DNA from: Pseudomonas sp.
GTDB taxonomy: Bacteria; Pseudomonadota; Gammaproteobacteria; Pseudomonadales; Pseudomonadaceae
Assembly (NCBI RefSeq): GCF_017744435.1
Contig: NZ_JAGIBG010000042.1
Location: forward strand, 1 to 40,471
Direction of reading: 5' to 3'
Length of the DNA: 40,471 bases
Both the position numbers and the translations under genes were made by a program. How positions within the stretch are numbered: the first letter of the stretch is position 1; each line of letters starts with the position of its first letter. Shown here in pieces: positions 40,326 through 40,471 of this stretch. The notes beneath the pieces are model-generated. The model saw only the letters and a list, made by a program, of their open reading frames with translations, searched no databases and was not told where the DNA came from.

Positions 40326-40471
40326 GCGCTTCTCCTGCACCGCCCCCTTCGCGGGCACGCCCGCTCCCACAGGGAATATGCGATTCCTGTGGGAGCGGGC
40401 GTGCCCGCGAAGGGGGCGGTGCAGGAGAAGCGCTTACTCCCCGCGGTTCTTTTTCACGATGGCATCGGCAA
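40288..40471. repeat. Perfect 86-bp-arm inverted repeat at the window end (REP plus mirrored gene end)
   Basis: Arms 40288-40373 and 40386-40471 are exact reverse complements around a 12-base loop. The centre is a REP pair. The outer part of the right arm is the last 38 bases of the EF-G gene, its stop and the following bases, reversed. A REP alone explains the centre; the mirrored coding part looks like a fold-back at a contig end. Confidence 0.95.

Noticed and set aside
40434..40471. Start of a second, inverted EF-G gene
   Set aside because: The identity is exact and symmetric about a REP at the very end of the window, which fits a fold-back artefact better than a duplicated gene.

Overview
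The window reads as a chromosomal contig from a Pseudomonas of the P. putida group. The base composition is GC-rich, it holds several P. putida-type REP palindromes, and a recognisable chromosomal backbone is present (tRNA-Gly, pgsA, uvrC, gacA, a second EF-G gene). From memory of P. putida KT2440, the genes on both sides of the large polysaccharide cluster sit next to each other there (around PP_4097 to PP_4111). That comparison is recall, not a search.

Region 1 (0.4-10.5 kb) looks accessory and carries nitrogen-compound uptake and breakdown. A minus-strand set runs from a non-haem Fe(II)/2-oxoglutarate oxygenase through an opine/basic-amino-acid type ABC transporter to glutathione-dependent formaldehyde dehydrogenase and a VOC-fold protein, with a divergent LysR gene. 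Next comes a LysR gene divergent from an orphan polyamine-type binding protein and agmatinase. A 48-bp imperfect direct repeat of a tRNA terminator brackets the region, and one copy lies just downstream of tRNA-Gly(GCC).

Region 2 (10.5-14.2 kb) is core: tRNA-Gly, pgsA, uvrC, gacA and a small XRE regulator.

Region 3 (14.2-29.1 kb) is the main item: an eleven-gene alginate-type exopolysaccharide operon in a non-standard order, algD-alg8-alg44-algK-algE-algI-algJ-algF-algX-algL-algG-like. The usual order is D-8-44-K-E-G-X-L-I-J-F-A. algA is absent. The AlgG-like protein has lost the DPHD epimerase motif (it reads DVQN). AlgL has Leu where an active-site Arg is expected. The O-acetylation proteins (AlgI, AlgJ, AlgX) keep all catalytic residues. 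The simplest reading is a c-di-GMP-controlled machine exporting an acetylated, probably non-epimerised mannuronate-type polymer. A REP element sits between algX and algL and appears to supply the algL ribosome site, start codon and signal-peptide n-region.

Region 4 (29.2-40.3 kb) is backbone: GNAT and DUF488 proteins, a Pit phosphate transporter, a glutathione transferase, a thioesterase, a GABA-type permease/LysR/aminotransferase group, two small conserved proteins and a second EF-G. The last 184 bases form a perfect 86-bp-arm inverted repeat that duplicates the end of the EF-G gene backwards. This is probably a fold-back assembly artefact at a contig end.
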